Assembly: GCA_903910495.1 (NCBI GenBank)
Contig: CAIVZW010000693.1
Span: 1-11,235 of the forward strand
Length of the DNA stretch: 11,235 nucleotides
DNA from: an uncultured beta proteobacterium
GTDB lineage: Bacteria > Pseudomonadota > Gammaproteobacteria > Burkholderiales > Rhodocyclaceae
Direction of reading: 5' to 3'
Both the position numbers and the translations under genes were made by a program. The first letter of the stretch is position 1; each line of letters starts with the position of its first letter. Shown piece after piece: positions 1 to 7,257 of the stretch. The notes under the pieces are model-generated. The model saw only the letters and a program-made list of their open reading frames with translations, was not told where the DNA came from and did not search any database.

Positions 1-14
1 GCAGGAACTGCTGA

Positions 15-1478
15 TCAGTAACCGGCGCCCTTGATCGACTTCAGACCCTTGTAAATGGCCTTGGCAGCGAGTTGCTCTTCGATGCGGATCAACTGGTTGT
101 ACTTGCAGATGCGGTCAGTACGCGACAGCGAACCGGTCTTGATCTGGCCGGCACCGGTACCGACGGCGAGGTCGGCGATGAAGGAGTCTTCCGTCTCACC
201 CGAGCGGTGCGAGGAGATCACGCCATAGCCGGCCTTCTGCGCCATCTTGATGGCATCGAGCGTCTCGGTCACGGTACCGATCTGGTTGACCTTGATCAGG
301 ATCGCGTTGCAGGCGCCCATGTCGATGCCTTTTTTCAGGCGGGTCGGGTTGGTGACGAAGAAGTCGTCGCCGACGATCTGCACCTTCTTGCCGAGCGCCT
401 TGGTGAATTTGACATAGCCGTCCCAGTCGCTCTGGTCGAGACCGTCCTCGATCGAAACGATCGGGTACTTCTTGCACCAGTCAGCGTAGATGGCGATCAT
501 TTCGTCAGCGGTGAACAGCTTGTCCGGATTCGACTTCCAGAACTTGTAGCCCTTGCGCTCGCCTTCGTCGAACAGTTCGGACGATGCGCAGTCAAGTGCG
601 ATGGCGATCTGCTTGCCCGGCTTGTAACCGGCGGCGATGATGGCCTGCATGACGACGTCCAGCGCCTGGTCGTTGGTGAGGTTCGGTGCGAAACCGCCCT
701 CATCGCCGACGGCGGTAACGTGACCGCCCTTCTTGAGGATGCTCTTCAGCGCATGGAACACTTCGGTGACCCATTGCAGGCCTTCGGAGAAGGTCTTGGC
801 GCCAACCGGCATGATCATGAATTCCTGGAAATCGATCAGGTTGTCAGCGTGCTTGCCGCCGTTGATGATGTTGGCCATCGGCGTCGGCAGAACAAATTCC
901 TTGTTCTTGTGCAGTTTGCCAATATATTTCCACAGCGGCATCTTGCTGACGTTGGCCGCCGCGACGGTGATGGCCATCGACGCGCCGAGCAGCGCATTGG
1001 CGCCGAGCTTGGACTTGTTTGTGGTGCCGTCAAGGGCGATCATCGCTTCGTCGAGTTCGCGCTGGTTGAGCGGGTTCTTGCCCTTGAGCAGGGTGGCGAT
1101 CGGCCCATTGACGGCAGCAACCGCCTTGAGTACGCCCTTGCCGAGATAAACTTTCTTGTTGCCGTCGCGCAGTTCGCAGGCTTCGAATTCGCCGGTCGAG
1201 GCACCGGACGGAACGGCGGCACGCGCCAGGAATCCGTTATTCAGCGTGATATCGACTTCAACGGTGGGATTGCCGCGCGAGTCGAGAATCTGACGACCGA
1301 CGACCTTGGTGATCTTGACGAACTTGGCGGGCGCAGCCACCTTCTTGACGGGAGTCGCCTTCTTGGCGACGACAACTTTCTTGACTGCAACAAGCTTCTT
1401 GGCGGGAGCAGCCTTCTTGGCGGGAGCAACTTTTTTAGCGGGTGCGGCTTTTACGACTTTGGCCATTTTGGATTCCAT
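15..1478 (-). CDS. eno: Enolase with a lysine-rich N-terminal extension
   Basis: Interconverts 2-phosphoglycerate and phosphoenolpyruvate in glycolysis and gluconeogenesis; normally a cytoplasmic Mg-dependent dimer. The enolase body starts near residue 54 ([18 protein letters not shown]). It keeps the key residues: the SGASTG loop (91-96), E219 in QEFM, E260 in GDEGG, D296, E344 in SIED, D371 in GDD, K396 in LIKVNQ, H424-R425-S426 and K447 in GQIKTGS. It should therefore be active. The 487 residues compare with about 430 for the family. The excess is residues 1-52, seven hexads of the type AAPAKK with 16 lysines and one acidic residue. The ATG at 1478 has no strong Shine-Dalgarno; a second in-frame ATG at 1466 would keep the tail anyway. 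It lies 169 bp downstream of the DUF190 gene on the same strand. Some motifs (GGKHADN, DFQEFM) differ from the enolases I recall as usual in betaproteobacteria, so it could be a second isozyme. Confidence 0.96.
   Translation of the reverse strand: MESKMAKVVKAAPAKKVAPAKKAAPAKKLVAVKKVVVAKKATPVKKVAAPAKFVKITKVVGRQILDSRGNPTVEVDITLNNGFLARAAVPSGASTGEFEACELRDGNKKVYLGKGVLKAVAAVNGPIATLLKGKNPLNQRELDEAMIALDGTTNKSKLGANALLGASMAITVAAANVSKMPLWKYIGKLHKNKEFVLPTPMANIINGGKHADNLIDFQEFMIMPVGAKTFSEGLQWVTEVFHALKSILKKGGHVTAVGDEGGFAPNLTNDQALDVVMQAIIAAGYKPGKQIAIALDCASSELFDEGERKGYKFWKSNPDKLFTADEMIAIYADWCKKYPIVSIEDGLDQSDWDGYVKFTKALGKKVQIVGDDFFVTNPTRLKKGIDMGACNAILIKVNQIGTVTETLDAIKMAQKAGYGVISSHRSGETEDSFIADLAVGTGAGQIKTGSLSRTDRICKYNQLIRIEEQLAAKAIYKGLKSIKGAGY
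1320..1478 (-). repeat. Tandem hexad (18-nt) repeats encoding the H1-like enolase tail
   Basis: Residues 11-52 of the enolase read as seven consecutive hexads: [42 protein letters not shown]. The first three are nearly identical in protein and DNA, the others are diverged, which suggests growth by 18-nt duplication and later drift. The composition (Lys, Ala, Val, Pro, almost no acidic residue) resembles the PAKKA tails of bacterial H1-like proteins, AlgP and PhaM. Such tails are usually disordered and bind DNA, RNA or other polyanions; for this enolase that is inference. Confidence 0.85.
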
Positions 1479-1524
1479 TACAGTAGTTGATTGAAAACGT
1501 TTTTGGGCAACAGATTAAGTTGTA

Positions 1525-1530
1525 AGTATA
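1525..1530 (-). promoter_or_regulatory. Possible -10 box for eno
   Basis: On the minus strand TATACT lies about 47 bases before the eno ATG (1478), at a workable distance for a sigma-70 start site. No convincing -35 hexamer sits 16-18 bases upstream, so this is only a candidate. It would let eno be transcribed independently of crcB-DUF190. Confidence 0.3.
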
Positions 1531-1647
1531 CAACGAAATGCCCAGCGAATTGCCATCCGGGAATTGTACTGATGGACATGGCTGCAACGAAGGGCCTGGT
1601 CTTCTCTGCGTACTCCGTACCCCCAACAGGATTCCTTCGTGCAAGCC

Positions 1648-2001
1648 CTACTCGTCGGCCGCCACGCCAACGGGATCCTCGGCATCAGGATTGATGACAC
1701 CGAAGTGCGCCGGTATCCGGGCATAGAGTACCCGTATCTTTTCCTGGTGGACCAGAGCGAGGATTTTCTTCATTTCGTCATCATCGACGATGAACTCCAC
1801 CTCGATGCCGGCGTTACCGGCCAGTTCGAAGAAGCGGTCTTCGTACAGGTGGTGGCGGCGCCCGAAACCGGCCATCGCCCGGAACGCCGAGCCGCCACGA
1901 ATACCCAGCGCGTTAGCTTTTTCAAGCAGCCACTCCCAGAGCAGAACACCGTGATGACTGCGTTTTTCGTCCACGTAGAACCGGAGAAATGAGCCTTCCA
2001 T
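1648..2001 (-). CDS. DUF190 family PII-like protein
   Basis: A 117-residue soluble protein matching the DUF190 family, small alpha/beta proteins with a PII-like fold that are often encoded next to, or fused with, CrcB fluoride channels. Recognisable family stretches are KRSHHGVLLWEWLLEKA (13-29), a glycine-rich GIRGGSAFRAMAGFGRRH segment (33-50) and the acidic IEVEFIVDDDEMK near residue 70. No signal peptide or membrane helix is seen. The start is well supported: AGGAGG at 2007-2012 stands 5 bases before the ATG. It begins 31 bp after the crcB stop on the same strand, so the two are probably cotranscribed. By analogy with PII proteins acting on transporters it may sense a nucleotide or ion state and modulate CrcB. 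That role is inference; the exact function of DUF190 is not established. Confidence 0.88.
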   Translation of the reverse strand: MEGSFLRFYVDEKRSHHGVLLWEWLLEKANALGIRGGSAFRAMAGFGRRHHLYEDRFFELAGNAGIEVEFIVDDDEMKKILALVHQEKIRVLYARIPAHFGVINPDAEDPVGVAADE

Positions 2002-2032
2002 GTCCGCCTCCTTTATCGGGTTAAAATTTACC

Positions 2033-2419
2033 TCAGGGCAAATTCTTCAGCAGGTAGAGGGTACCGATCCCCGCGAAGGTCATGACGACCGATCCCACAA
2101 CATGCGCTGCGACAGCACCAAAGGCCCAGGAAATCCGCCCCTGTTGCAGCAGTACTGTGATCTCGGCCGAGAACGTCGAGAAGGTTGTCAGCCCGCCGCA
2201 AAAGCCGGTGATGACCAGCAGACGCCATTCCGGCGAGATCGCCGAGAAGGTGGCGAAGAAAGCGATGCCCAGCCCGACGACGTAGGCACCGATCAGATTG
2301 GCCGCCAGCGTACCGGGAGGGATGGTCGGAAAGACACTGTTGAGTCTATCGCCCAACTGCCAGCGCAACAGTGCACCCAGCGCCGACCCCACGGCAATCG
2401 CCAGAATTGATTTCCACAT
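2033..2419 (-). CDS. crcB: Fluoride channel/exporter CrcB (Fluc)
   Basis: Small inner-membrane protein that lets F- leave the cytoplasm and so protects fluoride-sensitive enzymes such as enolase and pyrophosphatase. With the ATG at 2419 it is 128 residues, the usual size. It shows four hydrophobic helices (about 3-19, 36-56, 66-88, 98-122) and the family signatures GALLRW (15-20), the conserved Asn in NLIG (41) and [13 protein letters not shown] (72-84), which carries the phenylalanines and polar residues lining the fluoride path. Fluc proteins work as antiparallel dimers. A TTG at 2437 would add six residues, but the ATG start matches family N-termini better. It is the first gene of crcB-DUF190 and lies upstream of eno on the same strand. 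No fluoride riboswitch consensus was found in the 5' region. Confidence 0.95.
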   Translation of the reverse strand: MWKSILAIAVGSALGALLRWQLGDRLNSVFPTIPPGTLAANLIGAYVVGLGIAFFATFSAISPEWRLLVITGFCGGLTTFSTFSAEITVLLQQGRISWAFGAVAAHVVGSVVMTFAGIGTLYLLKNLP

Positions 2420-2461
2420 AGTCCAGAATCCGTCCAACGCTCCATGTACTACTCTAGCAAC

Positions 2462-2484
2462 TTACTCACAGAAGCTGTGCATAA
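2462..2484. promoter_or_regulatory. Interrupted palindrome resembling two inverted DnaA boxes
   Basis: TTACTCACAG and CTGTGCATAA face each other around AAG. The right arm read on the minus strand is TTATGCACA, a full match to the DnaA-box consensus TTATNCACA. The left arm, TTACTCACA, has one mismatch. A further CTGTGCGAT follows at 2488-2496. The site lies about 43 bp upstream of the crcB start, in the leader or promoter region. It may bind DnaA or simply be a regulator's dyad; the sequence cannot decide. Confidence 0.4.
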
Positions 2485-2583
2485 ACCTGTGCGATTGTTG
2501 TGTTACTGCAGATAAAACCCTTTGCCAACGAACGCTTGACGTCCTTGCTCAATAAACAGGCATTGCCTCCGCCAAGCTCCCGG

Positions 2584-2741
2584 TTCAACCCAGATTATCC
2601 ATTAACTTAAAACCCGTTCGCCCTGAGCCTGTCGAAGGGCCGTTCATGGTTCGATGCCCCGCAGGAAATCCCCCTGGGGGACAAGCTCACCACGAACGGA
2701 TTATTGACCCAAATCTTGCCTAATGGGCAATCTGGGTTCAA
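2584..2741. repeat. Nested inverted-repeat element between crcB and fadD
   Basis: The outer arms share AACCCAGATT, two variable bases, then CCATTA (2587-2604), answered by its reverse complement in TAATGGGCAATCTGGGTT (2721-2738). The right arm also folds back locally on ACCCAAATCTTGCC (2707-2720), forming a hairpin just past the fadD stop. The fadD TGA (2738-2740) lies inside the repeat end. An unrelated palindromic repeat sits between the arms. No open reading frame is present, so this is a non-autonomous element; on the minus strand the hairpin lacks the T-run of an intrinsic terminator. Confidence 0.6.
2614..2699. repeat. Interspersed palindromic repeat (CTGAGCCTGTCGAAGG type)
   Basis: It starts with CCGTTCGCCCTGAGCCTG and ends with CTCACCACGAACGG, so the termini CCGTTCG/CGAACGG are inverted repeats. 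The motif pair CCTGTCGAAGG and GTTCGA...CAAGCTCACC is a very common intergenic repeat in proteobacterial genomes (from memory). Here the right half is split: between TTCGA and CAAGC lie 27 extra bases (2655-2681) with their own imperfect hairpin, CCCCGCAGG against CCTGGGGG. Confidence 0.7.
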
Positions 2742-4414
2742 TTCTTGCCCGGCACCTCGTCGCGCAGTTCACGCCGCAGGATCTTGCCGACGTTGGTTTT
2801 CGGCAGATCCTTACGGAACTCGACCTGGCTGGGCACCTTGTAACCGGTCAGGTATTCACGGCAATGCATGATTAGTTGCGCCGGGGTCAGCGACGGATCC
2901 TTCCTGACGACGAAAATCTTCACCGCCTCGCCCGTTTTCTCGTCCGGCACACCAATGGCGGCCACTTCGAGCACCCCCGGATGCATGGCCAGAACGTCCT
3001 CGACTTCGTTCGGATAAACATTGAAACCGGAGACGAGAATCATGTCCTTCTTGCGGTCGACGATGCGCACATACCCCTTGTTGTCCATCACGGCGATGTC
3101 ACCGGTACGCAGGAAACCGTCGGGCATGAATACGTTGGCCGTCTCTTCCGGTTGATTGTAGTAGCCCTTCATGACCTGCGGACCGCGAATGCACAGCTCG
3201 CCACGCTCGCCAAGAGGAACATCGGCGCCGCTGTCGTTGCGGATCACCGCCTCGGTCGATGAAATAGGCAGACCGATCGAGCCGTTGTATTCGGGAATAT
3301 TGATCGGATTGATGGTGGCAGCGGGGGATGTTTCGGTCAGACCATAGGCTTCGATCAGCGGCTTGCCGGTCACTTTTTTCCAGCGCTCGGCAACGCCCTT
3401 CTGAACCGCCGTGCCGCCCCCCAGGGTCACCTTGACCCGGCTGAAGTCAAGCGCGGCAAAATCCGGGTTGTTGAGCAGCGCGTTGAACAGGGTGTTTACG
3501 CCGGTCAGCACGGTGAACGGATACTTGCCCAGCTCCGCAACAAACCTGGGGATGTCGCGCGGGTTGGTAATGAGCAGATTGTTTGCACCGATCTTGATGA
3601 ACAGGAAGCAGTTCGCCGTCAGCGCAAAGATGTGATAAAGCGGCAAGGCGGTTACCACCATCTCGTTTTCCATGGTCACGACCGAACTGACCCAGACATG
3701 CGCCTGCGTCGCATTGGCGATGATATTGCGGTGCGTCAGCATTGCTCCCTTGGAAAGCCCGGTGGTTCCTCCGGTATATTGCAGGAAGGCGATGTCCTCC
3801 AGTGCAACTTCCACCGGCGTGAATTGCGCGGCAGCGCCCTGAGCAATGGCGCTATTGAAACCGACGGTCTTCGGGATACGCCACGCCGGAACCATCTTCT
3901 TGATGTATTTGACGACGAAATTGACGATGCTGCCCTTCGGGAAACCGAGCATGTCGCCAAGACGGGCAATCACCACGTTCTTTACCTGCGTTTTGGCAAT
4001 CACCTGCGCCAGCGTTCGCGCAAAGTTCTCGAGGATGACAATGGTTTGCGAACCGGAATCCCTGAGCTGGTATTCGAGTTCGCGCCCGGTATACAGCGGG
4101 TTGCAGTTAACGATCGTATAGCCGCCGCGCAAGGCCCCGATCATGCAGACCGGATACTGCAGGACGTTGGGCATCATGATCGCGATGCGTTCCCCCTTTG
4201 GCAGCTTGAGTACCGTTTGCAGGTAGGCGGCGAAATCACGCGACAGCGTGTCGAGCTGGCCATAGGTTATTTCAGCGCCCATGCAGACGAACGCCGTGCG
4301 CTCACTGTACGCGGCGACGCTCTTCTCAAAAAGCTCGCCGAGCGACTGGAATTCGCCCAGATCAATTTCGGCCGGCACACCCTGCTCATAGCTCTGCAGC
4401 CAAATTTTTTCCAC
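2738..4414 (-). CDS. fadD: Long-chain fatty acid--CoA ligase
   Basis: ATP-dependent acyl-CoA synthetase: activates fatty acids through an acyl-adenylate and transfers them to CoA, feeding beta-oxidation and lipid synthesis. It is 558 residues against 561 for E. coli FadD, and the N-terminus (MEKIWLQSYEQGVPAEID) aligns with FadD's first residues, which supports the GTG start at 4414. Adenylate-forming motifs are all present: YTGGTTGLSKG (213-223, ATP loop), YGLTETSP (357-364), TGD (437-439), the DRKKDMILVSG hinge (453-463) with GFNVYPNEVED following, and the catalytic lysine K544 in NVGKILRREL. No membrane anchor is seen; FadD is usually soluble and works at the inner membrane. It lies 175 bp downstream of fdxA on the same strand, too far to claim an operon. 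The last codons overlap an intergenic repeat arm, which may have set the exact C-terminus. Confidence 0.96.
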   Translation of the reverse strand: MEKIWLQSYEQGVPAEIDLGEFQSLGELFEKSVAAYSERTAFVCMGAEITYGQLDTLSRDFAAYLQTVLKLPKGERIAIMMPNVLQYPVCMIGALRGGYTIVNCNPLYTGRELEYQLRDSGSQTIVILENFARTLAQVIAKTQVKNVVIARLGDMLGFPKGSIVNFVVKYIKKMVPAWRIPKTVGFNSAIAQGAAAQFTPVEVALEDIAFLQYTGGTTGLSKGAMLTHRNIIANATQAHVWVSSVVTMENEMVVTALPLYHIFALTANCFLFIKIGANNLLITNPRDIPRFVAELGKYPFTVLTGVNTLFNALLNNPDFAALDFSRVKVTLGGGTAVQKGVAERWKKVTGKPLIEAYGLTETSPAATINPINIPEYNGSIGLPISSTEAVIRNDSGADVPLGERGELCIRGPQVMKGYYNQPEETANVFMPDGFLRTGDIAVMDNKGYVRIVDRKKDMILVSGFNVYPNEVEDVLAMHPGVLEVAAIGVPDEKTGEAVKIFVVRKDPSLTPAQLIMHCREYLTGYKVPSQVEFRKDLPKTNVGKILRRELRDEVPGKN

Positions 4415-4589
4415 CTGACCCCCCGTATAAAGCTGTTTTTCTTGCCGAGAAACCCTTTATCACCAACCCAGCTGGATAGTATTCCATCTGGCCGCTTTGC
4501 GAAAGTAACTGTAACAAGGCGGGGGTTCAAAGCTGAGGACATTCAGCCCATTTCAACTGCCTTGCTGCATGGGTACGGGGAAAGAATAC

Positions 4590-4913
4590 TCAGCGCTCGA
4601 GTTGATCGAGCTTATCCGGCTTGCCATTCCACTCGTCGGCATCGGCCGGCGGTTTCCGGCGCTCGGTGATTACAGGCCAGACCTTGACCATCTCGGCATT
4701 CAGCGCGATGAATTGGCGCTGGATATCCGGCACGTCATCCTCGGCAAAGATGGCCTCAGCCGGACACTCGGCCACGCAAAGGGTGCAATCAATGCACTCC
4801 TCGGGGTCAATCGCCAGGAAATTGGGGCCTTCGTGAAAGCAATCAACGGGACAGACATCGACGCAATCCGTATATTTGCACTTGATGCAGTTCTCGGTAA
4901 CGACGTAAGCCAT
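4590..4913 (-). CDS. fdxA: Seven-iron ferredoxin (FdI type)
   Basis: Small soluble electron carrier of 107 residues with one [3Fe-4S] and one [4Fe-4S] cluster, closely resembling Azotobacter vinelandii ferredoxin I over its whole length, including the C-terminal extension after the cluster domain. Cysteines at 9, 12, 17, 21 and 25 and at 40, 43, 46 and 50 match the FdI pattern. By that precedent C9, C17 and C50 hold the 3Fe cluster and C21, C40, C43 and C46 the 4Fe cluster. The start is supported by GAGGGG 4 bases upstream of the ATG and by the family N-terminus [16 protein letters not shown]. In related bacteria the protein serves general redox and stress roles; the partner here cannot be read from context. 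It stands alone between the potassium channel gene and fadD. Confidence 0.95.
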   Translation of the reverse strand: MAYVVTENCIKCKYTDCVDVCPVDCFHEGPNFLAIDPEECIDCTLCVAECPAEAIFAEDDVPDIQRQFIALNAEMVKVWPVITERRKPPADADEWNGKPDKLDQLER

Positions 4914-4942
4914 TTTGCCCCTCGGCAGGTTACGGGGTGAAA

Positions 4943-4948
4943 ACTATA
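4943..4948 (-). promoter_or_regulatory. Possible -10 box for fdxA
   Basis: TATAGT (5 of 6 to consensus) on the minus strand, 30 bases before the fdxA ATG. No good -35 hexamer is found at normal spacing, which may mean an activator is needed. It supports separate transcription of fdxA from the channel gene upstream. Confidence 0.35.
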
Positions 4949-5018
4949 GCGCATTTACATCAGCAAGCGACTCTTGCCCACAAGAACTTCATGGGTAATA
5001 CGGGGCCTTCGCCGCGCG

Positions 5019-6704
5019 CTACCGGAGCATACGCCGGAACAACCAACTGCGCGGCGGCTCGACCCCGGTACGGACAAAAACCAACGGACTGGGCTCAAGA
5101 AGGAATCGCTTCTGCAGTTCGCCTTCACCGCGCAGCCCGGCAAACAGGATCCTGTCACCCGAGAGCAGACAAGTATCCTCCGACGGCAAAGGGATCTCCA
5201 CCTTCTCGCGCAAGAGCAGCAGAGGCACCGCTTTGATTCGCTCCAGCGGATTTCCCGGGTTGATCAGAAGATCACCTATCGAAAGTGGAGGCTCGATTTC
5301 CGGCGCCAGCGCCTCTTTTAAACCGGGGTAGGACGCATAACAGTCGAACCCCCACATGAATGGAACTTTATCGCCGACTTGCTTCTCCAGAAGCGCTCCG
5401 GTTTGCCGCGCCAATTCGCCTGAATCTTCGTCGAGATACTTGAGGAAACGGATCAGCAAAGGCGAGGTCAGGAGTTGTCGGGCCTTGTGCGAAACCACTT
5501 CGGCCTTGATAAAACGCAGGTTGGCCATTGAAGCGTCGATCAGGCTGGCGTTGGCCACGTGGGCCTGGCGAATGACCACATACAGTTTCGAGTTGATCGA
5601 ACGGGCACGCGTAACCGTCGCCAGATTGACCGAATCACTTTCGGTACACACCACCAACCCGACCGCATGCTCAATTCCCGCCGACAACATGTCCTGATAA
5701 ACAACGCCCTGATAGGCCAGCGTATTGCTGTCGCCTTGCTGATTCAGATCGATTTTCACGACCGCGCACGTCACTCCCGCTTTTTCCAGTGCTGAAACGA
5801 AATATTGCGAAAAACTGCCGGTCCCGCAGACCAGCCAGTGGCCCTTCGGCAGGTTAAGTGAATCCGGACATATTCCGCCGGGGAGTCCAGAAAGCCATTC
5901 GATGACGCGCAAGCGTTCCGGCGATCCCATGTCCAGATCGATGTTATTGGCAAATATCTGGAAGGGGTTGATCAGTTCAATGTTCCGGAATGAATCAAGA
6001 TTGGCTTGCGCAATCCTGGTATGTACTCTGGCAATGATTCTCAACGAAGGATTGAGGACTGTCCCGCCAATGGCTACCGACTGGTTGGTCTCGTCATTCC
6101 CGGCCAGCGCGACCATGGCCACGCAATGGCGATGCGTTACTCCGGCATCGACCAGCACATCGGGCAAACGAGCATCTGCGCACAGAAACAGCGGAGAATG
6201 CTCAAACTCCTCCATCTCTATGCGCGCCACGCGCTCGTGACGCGTTTCGACAATCACCAGGCGCTGCCCCATGCGATCAAGCATCCGGGCCAGCATGATG
6301 CCACTTTGGCCGTAACCGGCAATCAGGACGAAAGACTCGCGTATTGCGCACACGCGCAAAGCAAAACGCCGCCGTGCAATGGCATCACGCAGGGTCTGGT
6401 CTTGTGACAGATGAAAAACGCTGCCCAGGGCGTAAGCCCAGGAAACGACGCACAAGTAGATGCAGACGATGGTCCAGATGCGTTGCGGATCGGTAAACTC
6501 GTAGGGGATTTCGCCAAACCCTATCGTCGTTGCGGTATAGCTGATGAAGTACAGCGCGTGAAAAAAACCGAGATGGACAACGTTCCCGTCTTTATCCAGG
6601 CCTGGTATCAGCACCAGCCCCCATACCGAGATGGCGTAGGCAACGATGAGCACGATCAACGGCCGGCGCAGCCGGCGCAGAATGACGAAAAGAACTTCGT
6701 TCAC
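5019..6704 (-). CDS. Potassium channel with two RCK/TrkA-N domains
   Basis: Ion channel subunit of 561 residues. Two membrane helices (about 15-34 and 76-97) flank a pore helix and the filter TTIGFGE (59-65), a variant of the usual TTVGYGD. The rest is cytoplasmic. RCK/TrkA-N domain 1 (about 124-260) has the Rossmann motif GYGQSG (130-135) and an acidic residue, E153, at the end of strand 2, typical of NAD or adenine-nucleotide binding. RCK domain 2 (about 288-410) has GTGSFS (294-299), where the third glycine is serine, so ligand binding there may be altered. A TrkA-C-like domain (about 470-535) follows. The start is GTG at 6704, 14 bp after the stop of the upstream gene, with only a weak Shine-Dalgarno, suggesting translational coupling. 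Likely gated by nucleotide or ion ligands; ion selectivity is inferred from the filter. A pure K+ preference is likely but unproven with F and E in it. Confidence 0.88.
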   Translation of the reverse strand: MNEVLFVILRRLRRPLIVLIVAYAISVWGLVLIPGLDKDGNVVHLGFFHALYFISYTATTIGFGEIPYEFTDPQRIWTIVCIYLCVVSWAYALGSVFHLSQDQTLRDAIARRRFALRVCAIRESFVLIAGYGQSGIMLARMLDRMGQRLVIVETRHERVARIEMEEFEHSPLFLCADARLPDVLVDAGVTHRHCVAMVALAGNDETNQSVAIGGTVLNPSLRIIARVHTRIAQANLDSFRNIELINPFQIFANNIDLDMGSPERLRVIEWLSGLPGGICPDSLNLPKGHWLVCGTGSFSQYFVSALEKAGVTCAVVKIDLNQQGDSNTLAYQGVVYQDMLSAGIEHAVGLVVCTESDSVNLATVTRARSINSKLYVVIRQAHVANASLIDASMANLRFIKAEVVSHKARQLLTSPLLIRFLKYLDEDSGELARQTGALLEKQVGDKVPFMWGFDCYASYPGLKEALAPEIEPPLSIGDLLINPGNPLERIKAVPLLLLREKVEIPLPSEDTCLLSGDRILFAGLRGEGELQKRFLLEPSPLVFVRTGVEPPRSWLFRRMLR

Positions 6705-6718
6705 GCTACTTTATCCGC

Positions 6719-7102
6719 TCAGCGCGTCTGGCGCAGGGTTTCACTGATCAGGAGGATCACCGAGATAATATTCGCAACGAGCGCGCCGGCGCTTAGCGAG
6801 ACGATGGTTGACATGGTATCGCCGGTCATCGCCACATGGCTGACATTGACCTGCCACATCCAGACGAAAGACGCGGCCAGCAGCTGCAAAACGGCCACCA
6901 TGCTGGTCGCCAGATGAGTCGCGCCGATGTGTGTGCGGTCGCCGAATTTCATCACCAGCGCAACCAGATTGACGACGACGGCGGCAAAAAGATGCTGTGC
7001 GTCATGCACGCGGATGTTATCAATGTCGCCGACAAAGAAACCAAAATTCAGGGTACACGCCAGAATGACAAAGAAACCGAAAATGACTTTTTCCAGGTTC
7101 AT
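6719..7102 (-). CDS. Small four-helix membrane protein (DUF6394-like)
   Basis: A 127-residue hydrophobic protein with four probable membrane helices (about 4-25, 38-54, 63-85, 99-121). It has conserved-looking polar spots, GDIDN (25-29), VHDAQHLFAA (32-41) and KFGDRTHIGA (52-61). From memory it resembles the family named DUF6394, seen beside ion-channel genes; that name is less certain than the gene call. The start is firm: GGAAGG stands 7 bases before the ATG, and a promoter candidate lies just upstream. It is the first gene of a two-gene operon with the RCK potassium channel, the stop codon and the channel's GTG being only 14 bp apart. A role as an accessory subunit or regulator of the channel is an inference from that coupling. 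No enzyme motif is visible. Confidence 0.8.
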   Translation of the reverse strand: MNLEKVIFGFFVILACTLNFGFFVGDIDNIRVHDAQHLFAAVVVNLVALVMKFGDRTHIGATHLATSMVAVLQLLAASFVWMWQVNVSHVAMTGDTMSTIVSLSAGALVANIISVILLISETLRQTR

Positions 7103-7134
7103 GGCTTAACCTTCCGCTGTCATAGTGTTGGGGC

Positions 7135-7163
7135 ATACTACGCACATTGTCATGGACTGTAAA
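7135..7163 (-). promoter_or_regulatory. Sigma-70-like promoter for the DUF6394-like/channel operon
   Basis: On the minus strand TTTACA (7158-7163) and TAGTAT (7135-7140) are separated by exactly 17 bases, matching 5 of 6 and 4 of 6 consensus positions. The -10 box ends about 32 bases before the ATG at 7102, giving a short leader. Confidence 0.5.
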
Positions 7164-7257
7164 TCTCGACGTGGGCAACCGCCGGATCGCGCCGCCTGGC
7201 TGCCCTGGGGCAAACTATTCTGCGCAAAGCCAAGCCCATCAAGAGCTGCCGCTCCGC

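Noticed and set aside
72..1490. 472-codon open frame on the plus strand opposite eno
   Set aside because: It is the antisense shadow of the enolase, whose codon bias keeps the opposite frame free of stops; its protein resembles no family and the enolase motifs are unequivocal.
2420..2540. Fluoride riboswitch upstream of crcB
   Set aside because: Looked for the conserved GAUGG...UCC and CUGAUG blocks of the crcB motif on the minus strand; none was found.
3632..4669. 345-codon open frame on the plus strand across the fadD 5' half
   Set aside because: Antisense to well-supported fadD codons, low-complexity charged translation, no ribosome binding site seen.
4949..5018. Terminator between the channel gene and fdxA
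   Set aside because: GCAAG-AGTCG-CTTGC can form a 5-bp stem, but it is weak and lacks a T-run.
6661..6680. Short tandem repeat GGCCGGCGCAGCCGGCGCAG
   Set aside because: It encodes the basic LRRLRR segment at the channel N-terminus; two 9-10 base units are not enough to call a repeat element.
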